The notes under the pieces are model-generated. The model saw only the letters and a list, made by a program, of their open reading frames with translations. It did no database searches and was not told the DNA's origin. From contig NZ_CP098740.1 in assembly GCF_026167665.1 (NCBI RefSeq), positions 3,534,001 to 3,598,000 on the forward strand: a DNA stretch of 64,000 bases, written 5' to 3'. Made by a program: the position numbers and the translations under genes. This DNA comes from Streptomyces drozdowiczii. GTDB taxonomy: Bacteria; Actinomycetota; Actinomycetes; Streptomycetales; Streptomycetaceae. The first letter of the stretch is position 1; each line of letters begins with the position of its first letter. This document shows, piece after piece, positions 49,243 to 58,284 of the stretch.

Positions 49243-50148
49243 ATGAAGAAAGTGAGCTTCGCCGAGTTCGGCGGCCCCGATGTCCTGCGCCTCATCGACG
49301 CCGAGGAGCCCCACGCCGGTCCCGGCCGGATACGTATCGCCGTGCGGGCGGCCGGCGTGAACCCCGTCGACTGGAGGGTCCGCGAGGGCCAGGTCCTGGG
49401 CGCCCATCCGACCGTGCTGCCCTCCGGCGTCGGGCTGGACGCCGCCGGGGTCGTGGACGAGGTCGGTGAGGGCGTCGAAGGCGTGGAGATCGGGGACCGC
49501 GTGTTCGGCGAAGGGGCCGACACCTACGCCGAGTTCGCCGTGCTGTCGGCCTGGGCCCGGATGCCCGAGGGGCTGTCGTTCGAGGAGGCGGCCGGGTATC
49601 CCTCCGTGGTGGAGACCGCTCTGCGCGTCATCGGCCAGGTCGGCGTACGGCCGGGCGAGACGCTGCTGGTGAGCGGGGCGTCCGGCGGAGTCGGGTCGGC
49701 GGTGCTCCAGATCGCCCGGGACCGGGGCATCGCGGTGATCGGCACGGGCGGCGCCGCGAACCAGGACTACCTGCGCGGGCTGGGCGCGCTCGCCACGACG
49801 TACGGAGAAGGCTGGGTCGAGCGGGTGCGCGGGCTCGGCCGGGTCGACGCGGCGCTCGATCTGGCCGGCTCGGGCGTGATCCCCGAACTCGTCGCGCTGA
49901 CGGGCGATCCGGGCAAGGTGATCACCATCGCGGATCTCGGCGCCCCGGAATTCGGCGTCCGCTTCTCCGGCGTGGCCGGCAGCGTGCCGGACGCGCTCGC
50001 GGAGGCGGTGGACCTCATCGAGCGGGGGAGGCTCCACATCCCGGTCGAGAAGTCGTACGCCCTCACGGAGGCGGCCCAGGCGCACGCCGACAGCCGGGCG
50101 GGCCACACGCGTGGGCGGCGGGTGGTGGTCGTCCGGTCGGACGCCTGA
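49243..50148 (+). CDS. NADP-dependent oxidoreductase (MDR/QOR type)
   Basis: 301-aa medium-chain reductase without zinc-binding residues. AAGVNPVDWRVREG in the N-terminal domain, cofactor loop VSGASGGVGSAVLQIARDRG, and a C-terminal DSRAGHTRGRRVVVV. This branch reduces enones or quinones with NADPH. It is probably repressed by the divergent TetR protein and induced by a reactive compound. Confidence 0.87.
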   Translation: MKKVSFAEFGGPDVLRLIDAEEPHAGPGRIRIAVRAAGVNPVDWRVREGQVLGAHPTVLPSGVGLDAAGVVDEVGEGVEGVEIGDRVFGEGADTYAEFAVLSAWARMPEGLSFEEAAGYPSVVETALRVIGQVGVRPGETLLVSGASGGVGSAVLQIARDRGIAVIGTGGAANQDYLRGLGALATTYGEGWVERVRGLGRVDAALDLAGSGVIPELVALTGDPGKVITIADLGAPEFGVRFSGVAGSVPDALAEAVDLIERGRLHIPVEKSYALTEAAQAHADSRAGHTRGRRVVVVRSDA

Positions 50149-50279
50149 CGGGGGCCTGCCCCGGCCTCCGGCGGCTGCGAGGGCTCCGGGCCGGGCCGGT
50201 GCTGACCCCTCGTCTTCTCCGGTGTCCGCAGGAGGAGTTCGGCGGGAATGGGGCGGCAGCCCGACGCGTTGGCGCGGTC

Positions 50280-50741
50280 ATGACTCAAGGACCCGCGCCC
50301 CGGCCCCTGTCCGACGCCTCCCTGTCCGAACTGCTGCGCACGCAGCAGTTCGGCACGCTTGCCACCGTCAAGCGCAGCGGCCACCCGCACCTGACGACCA
50401 TGCTGTACAGCTGGGACGCGGAGGCCCGCGTCGCTCGGTTCTCCACGACCGCGGAACGGGTCAAGGTCGCGCACCTGCGCCGCGACCCGCACGCGGCGCT
50501 GCACGTACGAGGCGATGACGTGTGGTCGTTCGCGGTGGCGGAGGGCACGGCAGAGGTCTCCGAGGCCACGACCGCTCCGGGCGACGCGGTCGGGCGGGAA
50601 CTGCTCGCCATGATCCCGCCGGCCGCGCGACCCGAGGACGAGGACGCGTTCCTCGAGCAGTTGGTGGCCGAGCGCCGGGTGGTCATTCGGCTGAAGGCGG
50701 ACCGGCTGTACGGAACGGCTCTGGACGTGACGGGAGTTTAG
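50280..50741 (+). CDS. PPOX-class F420-dependent enzyme
   Basis: 153-aa split-barrel enzyme: LSELLRTQQFGTLATVKRSGHPHLTTMLYSWD in pieces at the N-terminus, VKVAHLRRDPHAALHVRGDD, and a C-terminal LKADRLYGTALDV. This is the actinobacterial F420-binding flavin reductase/deazaflavin group. Start is ATG 50280; GGCGCGGTC precedes it. Monocistronic, with 131 bp before it. Confidence 0.82.
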   Translation: MTQGPAPRPLSDASLSELLRTQQFGTLATVKRSGHPHLTTMLYSWDAEARVARFSTTAERVKVAHLRRDPHAALHVRGDDVWSFAVAEGTAEVSEATTAPGDAVGRELLAMIPPAARPEDEDAFLEQLVAERRVVIRLKADRLYGTALDVTGV

Positions 50742-50803
50742 GAACACCCGCTCGCCCGGCCGCGAGCACCCGTACCCGGCGGCGGCCGTCCCTGGCGGGA
50801 CCA

Positions 50804-52519
50804 TCACCCACCGGGCCCGGTGACCCGCACCACCAGCACCGCCACGTCGTCCCTCCGAGGGATCTCCGCGAGGCCGGCGGAGAGGGCCTGGAGGAGGAGG
50901 GGCAAGGGCTTGTCGGAGTGGCGGGCGAGGGTGGCCGCCGTGTCGGCGGTGCACGCCTCGATGTCCTCGTCGCGGCGTTCGACCAGGCCGTCCGTGTAGA
51001 GGAGGAGCACGCTGCCCGGGGGCAGGTCGTGGGTGTGGTCCTCGCGGGGCGGGGCGTCCGGCAGGCCGAGCAGGAGGAGGTCGTGGCCGGACAGGGGCGC
51101 GACGCCCGCGCCCGGGGTGTAGAGGAGCGGCGGAGGGTGTCCCGCGTTCGACCAGGTCAGGCGCCAGCGGCCGGCGTCGTGGTCGAGGCGGGCGTGGACC
51201 GCCGTGGCGCCCATGCCGAGGGGCAGGACGCCGATGGCCTGGTCGATGGCGTGCAGGGCGGCGGCGGGCGAGTGGGCCGGGTCGTCCAGGCTGGCCTGGC
51301 GGAGCATGCTGCGGATCTGGCCCATCACGGTGGCGGCCCGGACGTCGTGGCCGATCACGTCACCGATCGAGATCATGAGCGACGCGGGCAGCGGATACGC
51401 GTCGTACCAGTCCCCGCCCACCATGTCCTGGTCGGCGGCGGGCAGATACAGGGCCGCCATGTCGAGACCGGGCACGTCCGGCAGCTCCGTCAGCATCGCG
51501 GCCTGGAGCTGCTCCGCGGTGCTGAGCCGGTTCGCCACGAAGCGGGTGCGCTCCACGGCCTGGCTCACATATCCGGCCACCGTGGTGAGCACCGCCTCCT
51601 CGGTCGGCGCCATGACGTGCGGGCGGGACCAGCACCAGGTCAGCACGCCGTGGCCGTTCGGCAGCGGCACGCACAGCACGGACTGGAGGCCCAGCGAGTC
51701 GTATCCGGCGACGGCCTCGGGCGCGAAGCCGGCCACCAGCGCGGCGCGGTCCGGGACGAAGACGGTGCGCTGCTCCCGCATGGCCCGCGCGCTGGGGAAG
51801 GGCGCGTCCCGGTCGAGACGGTCGATGGCGCTCTCCACCGGGCGCGCGTCGTCCGGGTCGATGACCCGCCACAGCCCTGGGCCGTCGGCCAGCAGCAGCC
51901 CCACGAACGCGGGCTCGGCGGGCCCCTTGAAAAGGTGGCGGAGGCGGCGGGTCAGGTCGGTCGGATCGTGGGCGTGGGCGAGTTCGACCGAGGCGCGCAG
52001 CAGAAGGCCGGCGTGGTCGCGGTCCCGCTGGAGCAGCTCCGACGCGATCCGCAGCCGCAGTTCCATCGAGCAGGCGGCGGTGAGGTCCTCGAGGTCGTGC
52101 AGATCGTCCGCCGTCCACTCCCGGGGCCGGTGGTCGATCGCGCAGAGCGAGCCCAGGACGTGTCCGTCGGCGTCGGTGAGCGGCATTCCGGCGTACGCGA
52201 TCACGTCGAGATCGGGGATGGCGAGGCTGGCGCAGGTCCGGGGGTGCACCCGGGTGTCGTTGAGGACCAGCGGACCGCCGTCCGCGACGACGTGCTGGCA
52301 GAAGGAGTGGCTGAGCGGGGTCTCGCGCCGGGCCGCCCAGTGGCCGGACATCCCGACCATGCCGGGAAAGACCTGCCGGTCGGGCTCCAGCAGCGAGACC
52401 AGCGACACCGGCACCCGCAGCAGGCGCGTGACCAGCCGCGCGAACCGGTCCATGCCGGGGTCGGCGGCCGCGGTCAGCCCCGCCAGCCGCAGCGCCTCAA
52501 GCCTCCCGGGGTCCCTCAC
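50804..52519 (-). CDS. GAF-GAF-SpoIIE (PP2C) phosphatase
   Basis: 571-aa sensor phosphatase. The first GAF domain (~20-165; PLSHSFCQHVV, VIAYAGMPL, VLGSLCAID) and a second GAF (~185-330) are followed by a PPM/SpoIIE domain (~350-570) with GGDWYD, IGDVIGHD, LLLYTDGLVERR and DDVAVLVVRV, which bind the two metals. Such proteins usually dephosphorylate anti-anti-sigma factors; no such partner is encoded here. GTG start. The GAF Cys may sense redox or a ligand. Confidence 0.9.
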   Translation of the reverse strand: MRDPGRLEALRLAGLTAAADPGMDRFARLVTRLLRVPVSLVSLLEPDRQVFPGMVGMSGHWAARRETPLSHSFCQHVVADGGPLVLNDTRVHPRTCASLAIPDLDVIAYAGMPLTDADGHVLGSLCAIDHRPREWTADDLHDLEDLTAACSMELRLRIASELLQRDRDHAGLLLRASVELAHAHDPTDLTRRLRHLFKGPAEPAFVGLLLADGPGLWRVIDPDDARPVESAIDRLDRDAPFPSARAMREQRTVFVPDRAALVAGFAPEAVAGYDSLGLQSVLCVPLPNGHGVLTWCWSRPHVMAPTEEAVLTTVAGYVSQAVERTRFVANRLSTAEQLQAAMLTELPDVPGLDMAALYLPAADQDMVGGDWYDAYPLPASLMISIGDVIGHDVRAATVMGQIRSMLRQASLDDPAHSPAAALHAIDQAIGVLPLGMGATAVHARLDHDAGRWRLTWSNAGHPPPLLYTPGAGVAPLSGHDLLLLGLPDAPPREDHTHDLPPGSVLLLYTDGLVERRDEDIEACTADTAATLARHSDKPLPLLLQALSAGLAEIPRRDDVAVLVVRVTGPGG

Positions 52520-52624
52520 CCCGCGGCCCCCGGCCGGGCGGGCGGGAACGGCGCGATGTCCACAAAGCGCATTTTACGAATATAAGGGCGATGGTCCGCG
52601 CTGTCCTGGCCTGCGGCCGGCCCC

Positions 52625-53389
52625 CTAGCCCCGCCGGACCTCCGTGTCGCCGTTGACCGTGCGCAGAGTGAGCCGGTGCGCGTGGTCCGAGCGCTCGGCG
52701 ACCGGGACGTCCGAGGTGGAGCGGCCGTTCACGGTGTGCGCTTCGGTGGTGTACGGGGGTGCGCCGGCCGGGAGCGTGACGCGCGCGGAGCCGTTGCGGG
52801 TCACGCCGCTGAGGGTGTCCGGAGCGGTGGCGCACCCCAGGTCGACGTCCCCGTTGACCGTCTCCGCCTCGACGCCGGCGCCCTTGAGGCCGGTCGCCCG
52901 GACGGACCCGTTACGCGTCACGAGGTGCTGGCGGGCGTCCTTCGTGCCCGCGTCCTGCACGGTGACGTCGCCGTTGACGGTGCTGAGGCTCAGCCCGCCC
53001 CGGACATCGCTGACGTCGATGCCCGCGTTGCGCGCCCGCACGGTGAGCGTGACGCCGGCGGGGACGCGCACGAGGGGCATGCCGCCGCAGTTGTCCCGGG
53101 CCCGGTCGTCGGCCTCGTCGCAGGGCAGGTCGAGCGTGTACGTGTCCCCGTCCCCGTCGTCCCCGTGGGCGAGGACCGATCCGTCCACCGTGACGTGGTC
53201 GCCGTCCGTCCCGACGACGCGCACCCCGCCCTGGGTGGTGATGACGAGCCGGGCACCCTCCGCGAGGGAGGCCGTCCGGAAGTCCCCGCTCCGCGGGTCC
53301 GCGCCACCGTGCCCGCAGGCGGTCAGCACCAGCAGCGCGCACCCGGCCAGGACCGCGAGGCTTTTCGCTCCACTCCGCGATGAGGTCAT
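52625..53389 (-). CDS. DUF4097 beta-helix lipoprotein
   Basis: 254-aa predicted lipoprotein: signal with lipobox LTAC (Cys ~25), then a DUF4097-type repetitive beta-strand domain (VRVVGTDGDHVTVDGSV, VNGDVTVQD, VNGDVDLGC, VNGRSTSDV), where VNG-turns recur about every 30 residues, as in a right-handed beta-helix. Exported, function unknown. ATG start. Confidence 0.83.
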   Translation of the reverse strand: MTSSRSGAKSLAVLAGCALLVLTACGHGGADPRSGDFRTASLAEGARLVITTQGGVRVVGTDGDHVTVDGSVLAHGDDGDGDTYTLDLPCDEADDRARDNCGGMPLVRVPAGVTLTVRARNAGIDVSDVRGGLSLSTVNGDVTVQDAGTKDARQHLVTRNGSVRATGLKGAGVEAETVNGDVDLGCATAPDTLSGVTRNGSARVTLPAGAPPYTTEAHTVNGRSTSDVPVAERSDHAHRLTLRTVNGDTEVRRG

Positions 53390-53476
53390 GGAAGGCGTGT
53401 GCCCCGGGAACGGGGGCTTACGGCTCAGGCGGAAGCCGGCGCGTCCGGGACGCAGCCCGCGTCGGCGTACCGACCC

Positions 53477-54757
53477 CTACCGGGCGCGCAGCGCCTCCGT
53501 GCCCGCGTACCGGGCACTCGTGCCCAACTCCTCCTCGATGCGGATCAGCTGGTTGTACTTCGCGGTGCGGTCGGACCGGGACAGGGAGCCCGTCTTGATC
53601 TGGCCGCAGCCCGTGGCGACCGCCAGGTCCGCGATCGTGGTGTCCTCGGTCTCGCCCGAGCGGTGCGACATGACGACCGTGTAGCCGGCGCGGTGCGCGG
53701 TGGAGACCGTGGTCATCGCCTCCGTCAGGGTGCCGATCTGGTTGACCTTCACCAGGATCGAGTTGGCGACCCCGGAGGCGATGCCCTCGCGCAGCAGCGC
53801 GTCGTTCGTGCAGAACACGTCGTCGCCGGTGAGCTGGCAGCGGTCGCCGACGCGGGCGGTCAGCTCGCGCCAGCCGTCGAGGTCGTCCTCGGCCATCGCG
53901 TCCTCGACCGACACGACCGGGTAGGCGTCGATCAGTTTCACCAGGTAGTCCGCGTGCTCCGCCGGGGTCCGGCGTACGCCCTCGCCCGCGTAGTCGTAGA
54001 CCCCGTCGCGGAAGAACTCCGACGTCGCCGGGTCCATCACCAGGCCGATGTCCGTGCCCGGCCGGTACCCCGTGCGCTCGACGGCCGCCACGACGAAGTC
54101 CAGCGCCTCTTCCGCCGTACGGAGGGACGGCGCGAAGCCGCCCTCGTCGCCGACGCCCGTGGAGTGGCCGGCGGCGAGCAGGTCGCGGCGCAGGGTGTGG
54201 AAGACCTCCGAGCCCATGCGGACCGCCTCGGCGAAGGTCTCCGCGCCGATCGGGGCGATCATGAACTCCTGGAAGTCCAGCGGATTGTCCGCGTGGGCGC
54301 CCCCGTTGACGATGTTCATCATCGGGACGGGCAGCAGCCGGGCGTCCGAACCGCCCAGGTACCGGTAGAGCGGCAGGCGGTGCGCCGCCGCCGCGGCCTT
54401 GGCGGCGGCCAGCGAGACGCCCAGGATCGCGTTGGCGCCGAGCCGGGACTTCGAGGCGGTGCCGTCGGCCGCGACGAGCGCGGCGTCCAGCCCGGCCTGG
54501 TCCTCCGCGTCCCGTCCGAGCACGGCCTCGGTCAGCTCGGTGTTGACGTGGCCCACGGCCCGGTCCACGCCCTTGCCGTGCCAGCGGGCCGGGTCGCCGT
54601 CGCGCAGTTCCACGGCCTCGCGGGCGCCGGTCGACGCCCCGGAGGGGACCGCGGCCCGGCCCAGCGAGCCGTCCGACAGGACCACGTCCACCTCGACGGT
54701 GGGGTTGCCCCGGCTGTCCAGGACGCGGCGGCCGGTGACGGAAGTGATGGCGGTCAT
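53477..54757 (-). CDS. eno: Enolase (second-type, MarR-linked)
   Basis: 426-aa phosphopyruvate hydratase. N-terminal [27 protein letters not shown], catalytic-site [31 protein letters not shown] and the signature SHRSGETED. The metal and catalytic residues (Asp, Glu, Lys) all appear present. The start is ATG with GGAAGGA. It is divergent from a MarR gene with a large palindromic operator, which the housekeeping enolase of streptomycetes does not have, so it is likely a conditional paralogue. Confidence 0.93.
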   Translation of the reverse strand: MTAITSVTGRRVLDSRGNPTVEVDVVLSDGSLGRAAVPSGASTGAREAVELRDGDPARWHGKGVDRAVGHVNTELTEAVLGRDAEDQAGLDAALVAADGTASKSRLGANAILGVSLAAAKAAAAAHRLPLYRYLGGSDARLLPVPMMNIVNGGAHADNPLDFQEFMIAPIGAETFAEAVRMGSEVFHTLRRDLLAAGHSTGVGDEGGFAPSLRTAEEALDFVVAAVERTGYRPGTDIGLVMDPATSEFFRDGVYDYAGEGVRRTPAEHADYLVKLIDAYPVVSVEDAMAEDDLDGWRELTARVGDRCQLTGDDVFCTNDALLREGIASGVANSILVKVNQIGTLTEAMTTVSTAHRAGYTVVMSHRSGETEDTTIADLAVATGCGQIKTGSLSRSDRTAKYNQLIRIEEELGTSARYAGTEALRAR

Positions 54758-54832
54758 GGGAGTCCTTCCCGTTGTCGCGTGCCGCGGTCCGGCTGCGACG
54801 ACAGTGGCGCGGGACCCGGCATCGATAACTCT

Positions 54833-54884
54833 ACAGCAATGCTGTTCAGTGCAGCTGTGCAGTTGTGCTGAACAGCATTGCTGT
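54833..54884. promoter_or_regulatory. Large nested palindrome in the eno/marR promoter
   Basis: A 17-bp perfect inverted repeat (ACAGCAATGCTGTTCAG at 54833-54849 and its complement at 54868-54884) with an 18-bp spacer. Each arm itself holds an 11-bp palindrome CAGCA(A/T)TGCTG. The spacer contains a further GCAGCTGTGC-like partial palindrome. It lies 42-76 bp from both starts. It is a strong candidate for two MarR dimer sites controlling eno and marR. Confidence 0.85.
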
Positions 54885-54926
54885 GTGCGCCGCTGTCCTG
54901 ATTCCGACCCCGCGTTAAAGTGCGGT

Positions 54927-55349
54927 ATGCCCCTCCCGGAATCCGCCTCCATCGCCGCCGAGCTGCGCACAGCGATGGGCAAGCTCACCCGCCGCGTGAA
55001 GCTTGAGGACCAGATGCCGCTCGGCCAGGTGGCCGTGCTCGGCGAGCTGGACCGCAACGGCGCCCTGACCACCAGCGAGCTCGCCGCCAACCAGCGGGTG
55101 CGGCCGCAGTCCATGGCGCGCGCGGTCGGGCTGCTGATGGACCAGGGGCTGATCACCCGCCGCGCCCACCCCACCGACGGCCGCAAGAGCCTGGTCGAGC
55201 TGTCGGAGGCGGGCCGCGCCCTCCTGGAGGAGGAGCGGGAGCGCCGGGCCGACTGGCTGGCCCGCGCGATCGACGCGGAACTCAGCGAGGAGGAGCGCGC
55301 GTTGCTGGCCCGCGCGATCGGGCTCGTCGGGCGGCTGGCCGCGCACTGA
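54927..55349 (+). CDS. MarR-family transcriptional regulator
   Basis: 140 aa. HTH and wing: [24 protein letters not shown], then [20 protein letters not shown]. Divergent from eno; it probably binds the palindromes between them. Start is ATG 54927, since upstream frame runs through the operator. Ligand unknown; glycolytic-stress or carbon-source signals are possible. Confidence 0.88.
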   Translation: MPLPESASIAAELRTAMGKLTRRVKLEDQMPLGQVAVLGELDRNGALTTSELAANQRVRPQSMARAVGLLMDQGLITRRAHPTDGRKSLVELSEAGRALLEEERERRADWLARAIDAELSEEERALLARAIGLVGRLAAH

Positions 55350-55392
55350 CGGGGTGCGGGGGCCGGTCCGTCGAGAACCGGCCCCCGCCGGC

Positions 55393-55920
55393 TCATCGCT
55401 TCAGCAGGAAGCCGAAGTCCGTCGACGTCCGCCCGGTCAGGCGGACCGGCGAGACGAGCTTCCCCTCCGCCAGCAGGCGTTCCGTCGCGCCCCGCGAGAG
55501 GCCGAAGCCGTCCGCGACCAGGCGCAGCGGGCGGACCGGGACGGGGGCCTCGAAGCGTACGGACACCTCGGCCACCTCGCGGTCCAGGTGGTCCGCGCCC
55601 CCGGTGTCCAGGCGCCAGGCGCCCGTCCAGTCCAGGGCGATGCGGTTGCGGCGCCGCACGACGCCGTCCCGGAGGAGTTCGCCCGCCAGGGCCGGGTCGT
55701 TGGCGTGCATCCGGTCCAGCAGTTCAGGCCGTACGGAGCGGACGTGCGCGCGCTCCAGGATTGTGACCTTGGTGGTGTCCCCGCACCCCGTGCAGAGCGC
55801 GAGGAGCCAGGCGTCGAGCAGCTTGTGGTTCGCGTTGACGCGGAACTTGCCGTGCGCCCGGAAGGTGCCGGACGCGCAGGCGTGGCAGCGGCGCAGGACG
55901 AGGGGCAGGCGTGTGGGCAT
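55393..55920 (-). CDS. DUF1062 family protein
   Basis: 175 aa from ATG (a longer in-frame version would start 23 codons up without support). Two Cys pairs, [11 protein letters not shown] and CTGCGDTT, suggest a zinc-ribbon or treble-clef motif; the DUF1062 domain continues with [11 protein letters not shown] and the middle [10 protein letters not shown]. The C-terminal [21 protein letters not shown] resembles an S4-like RNA-binding element. Role unknown, perhaps RNA or DNA contact. Confidence 0.8.
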   Translation of the reverse strand: MPTRLPLVLRRCHACASGTFRAHGKFRVNANHKLLDAWLLALCTGCGDTTKVTILERAHVRSVRPELLDRMHANDPALAGELLRDGVVRRRNRIALDWTGAWRLDTGGADHLDREVAEVSVRFEAPVPVRPLRLVADGFGLSRGATERLLAEGKLVSPVRLTGRTSTDFGFLLKR

Positions 55921-56166
55921 GACGGCCCAATGGGTGAGCACAGGTGTACACCGGTTTCCGTGTGAGAAATCCGCAGCGGGAAGCGGCACGGCGCACAGGG
56001 TGCGACGCGCGGCCGGTCAGCAGTGGGGAGGTCTCACGCGATGTACAACGGAACGCCCTTCCGGGGGACGGCAGATGAGGGGTGGCGCCGCGAACGGCGG
56101 TGCCCCGGCCGGACGGTAGTGGGGTGGGCCGACGGAGCGCCACCGGATTTCGGCCGGACGCGGAAA

Positions 56167-56202
56167 GGGCCCCGCACACCGTGGTGTGCGGGGCCCCTCT
56201 CC
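56167..56202. terminator. Hairpin downstream of the D,D-carboxypeptidase gene
   Basis: GGGCCCCGCACACC / GGTGTGCGGGGCCC (56167-56180, 56183-56196) with a two-base GT loop, preceded by AAA on the minus-strand exit side as TTT. It shares the GCACACCG(C/T)GGTGTGC centre with the hairpin at 30.9 kb. Confidence 0.82.
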
Positions 56203-56213
56203 GTACGACAGGT

Positions 56214-57152
56214 CTACTTCTTGAAGCCGTAGTCCATCAGCTTCTTCGCGTCCGACGTGCGGTTCGCCTCCGACGTCGAGGTCAGGACCGTGCCGATCAC
56301 CGTCTTGCCGTTGCGGGTCGCGGCGAAGACCAGGCAGTACTTGGACGCCGGGCCGGAGCCCGTCTTCACGCCGATCGCGCCGCTGTAGGTGCCCAGCAGC
56401 TTGTTCGTGTTGGTCCACGACATGTAGCGGTAGCCGCCGCTCTTCGTCGTGACCTTCTGCTTGGTCGACTTCGTCTTCACGACCGAGCGGAACGTGGAGT
56501 ACTTCATCGCGCTGCTGGCGAGCTTCGTCAGGTCGCGCGGGGTCGAGTAGTTGGACCCGTTCCCTATGCCGTCGAACGAGTCGAAGTGCGTGTTCTTCAG
56601 GCCGAGGGTCTTGGCGGTGCTGTTCATCTTGCCGATGAACGACTTCACCCGCGCCGCGCGCGTCGAACCGGAGCCGAACTTGTCCGCCAGCGCGTACGCG
56701 GCGTCGCAGCCCGACGGCAGCATGAGGCCGTAGAGCAGCTGGCGCACGGTGACCTTGTCGCCCACGATCAGCCGCGCCGAGGACGCGCCCTTGGAGACGA
56801 TGTAGTCGCTGTACGCCTTCTGGATCGTGACCTTCGAGTCCAGGTTCAGGCCCTTCTGGGCCAGCACCACGCGCGCGGTCATGATCTTCGTCGTCGAACC
56901 GGTGGAGCGGCGGGTGTCCGCGGCCTTGGTGAACAGCGTCGTTCCGGTGCCGTTGTTCATCACGAAGCCGCCCTTGGCGACGATCGAGGGCGCCTTGGGC
57001 GCGGCGGCCCGTGCCTTGGCGAAGTAGGGCGCCTTGGGCGCGGCGGCCTGTGCCGTGGAGGCGAACGCGCCGCCCGCGATCAGGGCGCCCGTGGTGAGGG
57101 CCACCGTGACGGTCGCCGGACCGCGCCTTATGCCCTTAATGCCGAGTTTCAA
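56214..57152 (-). CDS. D-alanyl-D-alanine carboxypeptidase (S11 family)
   Basis: 312-aa exported serine peptidase that trims wall stem peptides. Signal peptide (~1-36; AFASTAQA), then a linker with a duplicated AAPKAP unit. S11 motifs: STTK (Ser86, Lys89), SGC in place of the usual SGN (~147-149, PSGCDAAYA) and KTG (~262-264, GVKTGSG). SGC is seen in some streptomycete carboxypeptidases. The start is a TTG codon, with GGAG nine bases before. No membrane anchor at the C-terminus. Confidence 0.88.
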   Translation of the reverse strand: MKLGIKGIRRGPATVTVALTTGALIAGGAFASTAQAAAPKAPYFAKARAAAPKAPSIVAKGGFVMNNGTGTTLFTKAADTRRSTGSTTKIMTARVVLAQKGLNLDSKVTIQKAYSDYIVSKGASSARLIVGDKVTVRQLLYGLMLPSGCDAAYALADKFGSGSTRAARVKSFIGKMNSTAKTLGLKNTHFDSFDGIGNGSNYSTPRDLTKLASSAMKYSTFRSVVKTKSTKQKVTTKSGGYRYMSWTNTNKLLGTYSGAIGVKTGSGPASKYCLVFAATRNGKTVIGTVLTSTSEANRTSDAKKLMDYGFKK

Positions 57153-57371
57153 AGTGAACGCTCCAAATGCCCCTGGAAGGCGGCCACATGAGGGTGCCGC
57201 CGCGCTGATAAGACGAACGACTGCCCCGCATGGTTGGGCCCACTCATGGGTGATTTTTTACGACATCCAGGGGCGGCGGGGCGGCCCGCGGCGTTCGCGG
57301 GGCGAGGACGCGCGGCGGCCAGGGGCTACCATCGGCGTCACATCCGAGCGCCCCAGAGGCCGGAGGTCACC

Positions 57372-57692
57372 GTGGACGATGTCGTGCGTGCGCAGGAGTC
57401 CGTCAGGGCTTACGGCGAGCTCGTGGCCCTCGCCGAGCGCCTGGAGGCGCTGCGGCAGCTGGGCGAGGACGGCGTCGAGGCCCATACGACGGCCGCGCTG
57501 CACGCGGTCCGCTTCGCCGCGACGATCCTGTGGCGGACCGTGCCGGACGTGCCGTCGCCGGACTACCGCCAGGACGAGGAGCGCCTGCTCGAACTGGCCG
57601 CGCACTGGCGCGAGGCGGCGCTCGGCCTCGGCGAGTTCGCGCCCCAGCGCCCGACGCTGCGCCTGGTGGAAAACGACGGGTCGTCCGCGTAG
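57372..57692 (+). CDS. Small hypothetical alpha-helical protein
   Basis: 106 aa from GTG with CGGAGG six bases upstream. Helical, Ala/Leu/Glu-rich (VRAYGELVALAERLEALRQL, LHAVRFAATILWRTV) and acidic at the C-terminus. No domain recognised. An actinobacterial conserved protein by composition, located before a GNAT gene by 21 bp and perhaps cotranscribed. Confidence 0.7.
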   Translation: MDDVVRAQESVRAYGELVALAERLEALRQLGEDGVEAHTTAALHAVRFAATILWRTVPDVPSPDYRQDEERLLELAAHWREAALGLGEFAPQRPTLRLVENDGSSA

Positions 57693-57713
57693 GGGCCGGG
57701 ATAGCGTCCCCGC

Positions 57714-58214
57714 ATGACCCCTTCCCTGCGCAGCGAACGCCTGGTCCTCGAACCGTATGTGCCCGCCGACGAGGAGGCGTTCGTCGCCCTCTTCCTGGAC
57801 CCCCGCGTCTCCCGGTGGATGGGCGACGGGCCGTGGCCGGAGGAGCGGTACCGCACCACGTTCTCCCGCATCTTCACGCACGCCTACGGCACCGAGGGCT
57901 TCGACGTCTGGGCCGTGCGCCAAGGCGGCCGGACGGTCGGCCACGCGGAGATCAAACCGGCCGAGGCCGTGGAGGGGCACGAGCTGATCTACGGCCTCGC
58001 CCCCGAGGCGTGGGGCCAGGGCCTCGGCACCGAACTGGCGCGGACGATCACCGCGTACGGCTTCGAGGTGCTGGGCCTGGACCAGGTGTACGCGACCGTG
58101 GCCGAGCCGAACACGGCCTCGCTGGCGGCCCTGCGGAAGGTGGGGTTCGAGCACGTCAGGGACATCACCGAGGAGGACGGCAGCACGACGCTGCTGCTGG
58201 CCGCCGCGCGGTAG
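57714..58214 (+). CDS. GNAT-family N-acetyltransferase
   Basis: 166-aa acetyltransferase of the RimJ/RimL-like group: SERLVLEPYVPAD at the start, WMGDGPWP, and the acetyl-CoA loop EAWGQGLGTELARTITAYGFE with Q-x2-G-x-G. It would acetylate a protein N-terminus or small amine. ATG start. Confidence 0.88.
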   Translation: MTPSLRSERLVLEPYVPADEEAFVALFLDPRVSRWMGDGPWPEERYRTTFSRIFTHAYGTEGFDVWAVRQGGRTVGHAEIKPAEAVEGHELIYGLAPEAWGQGLGTELARTITAYGFEVLGLDQVYATVAEPNTASLAALRKVGFEHVRDITEEDGSTTLLLAAAR

Positions 58215-58284
58215 CGCCCCCGCTCCGTCGCCCACATCGTGGACGGGGCGGTGCTTGCGTGCATGTTGTATCTATGCTGTGTCC

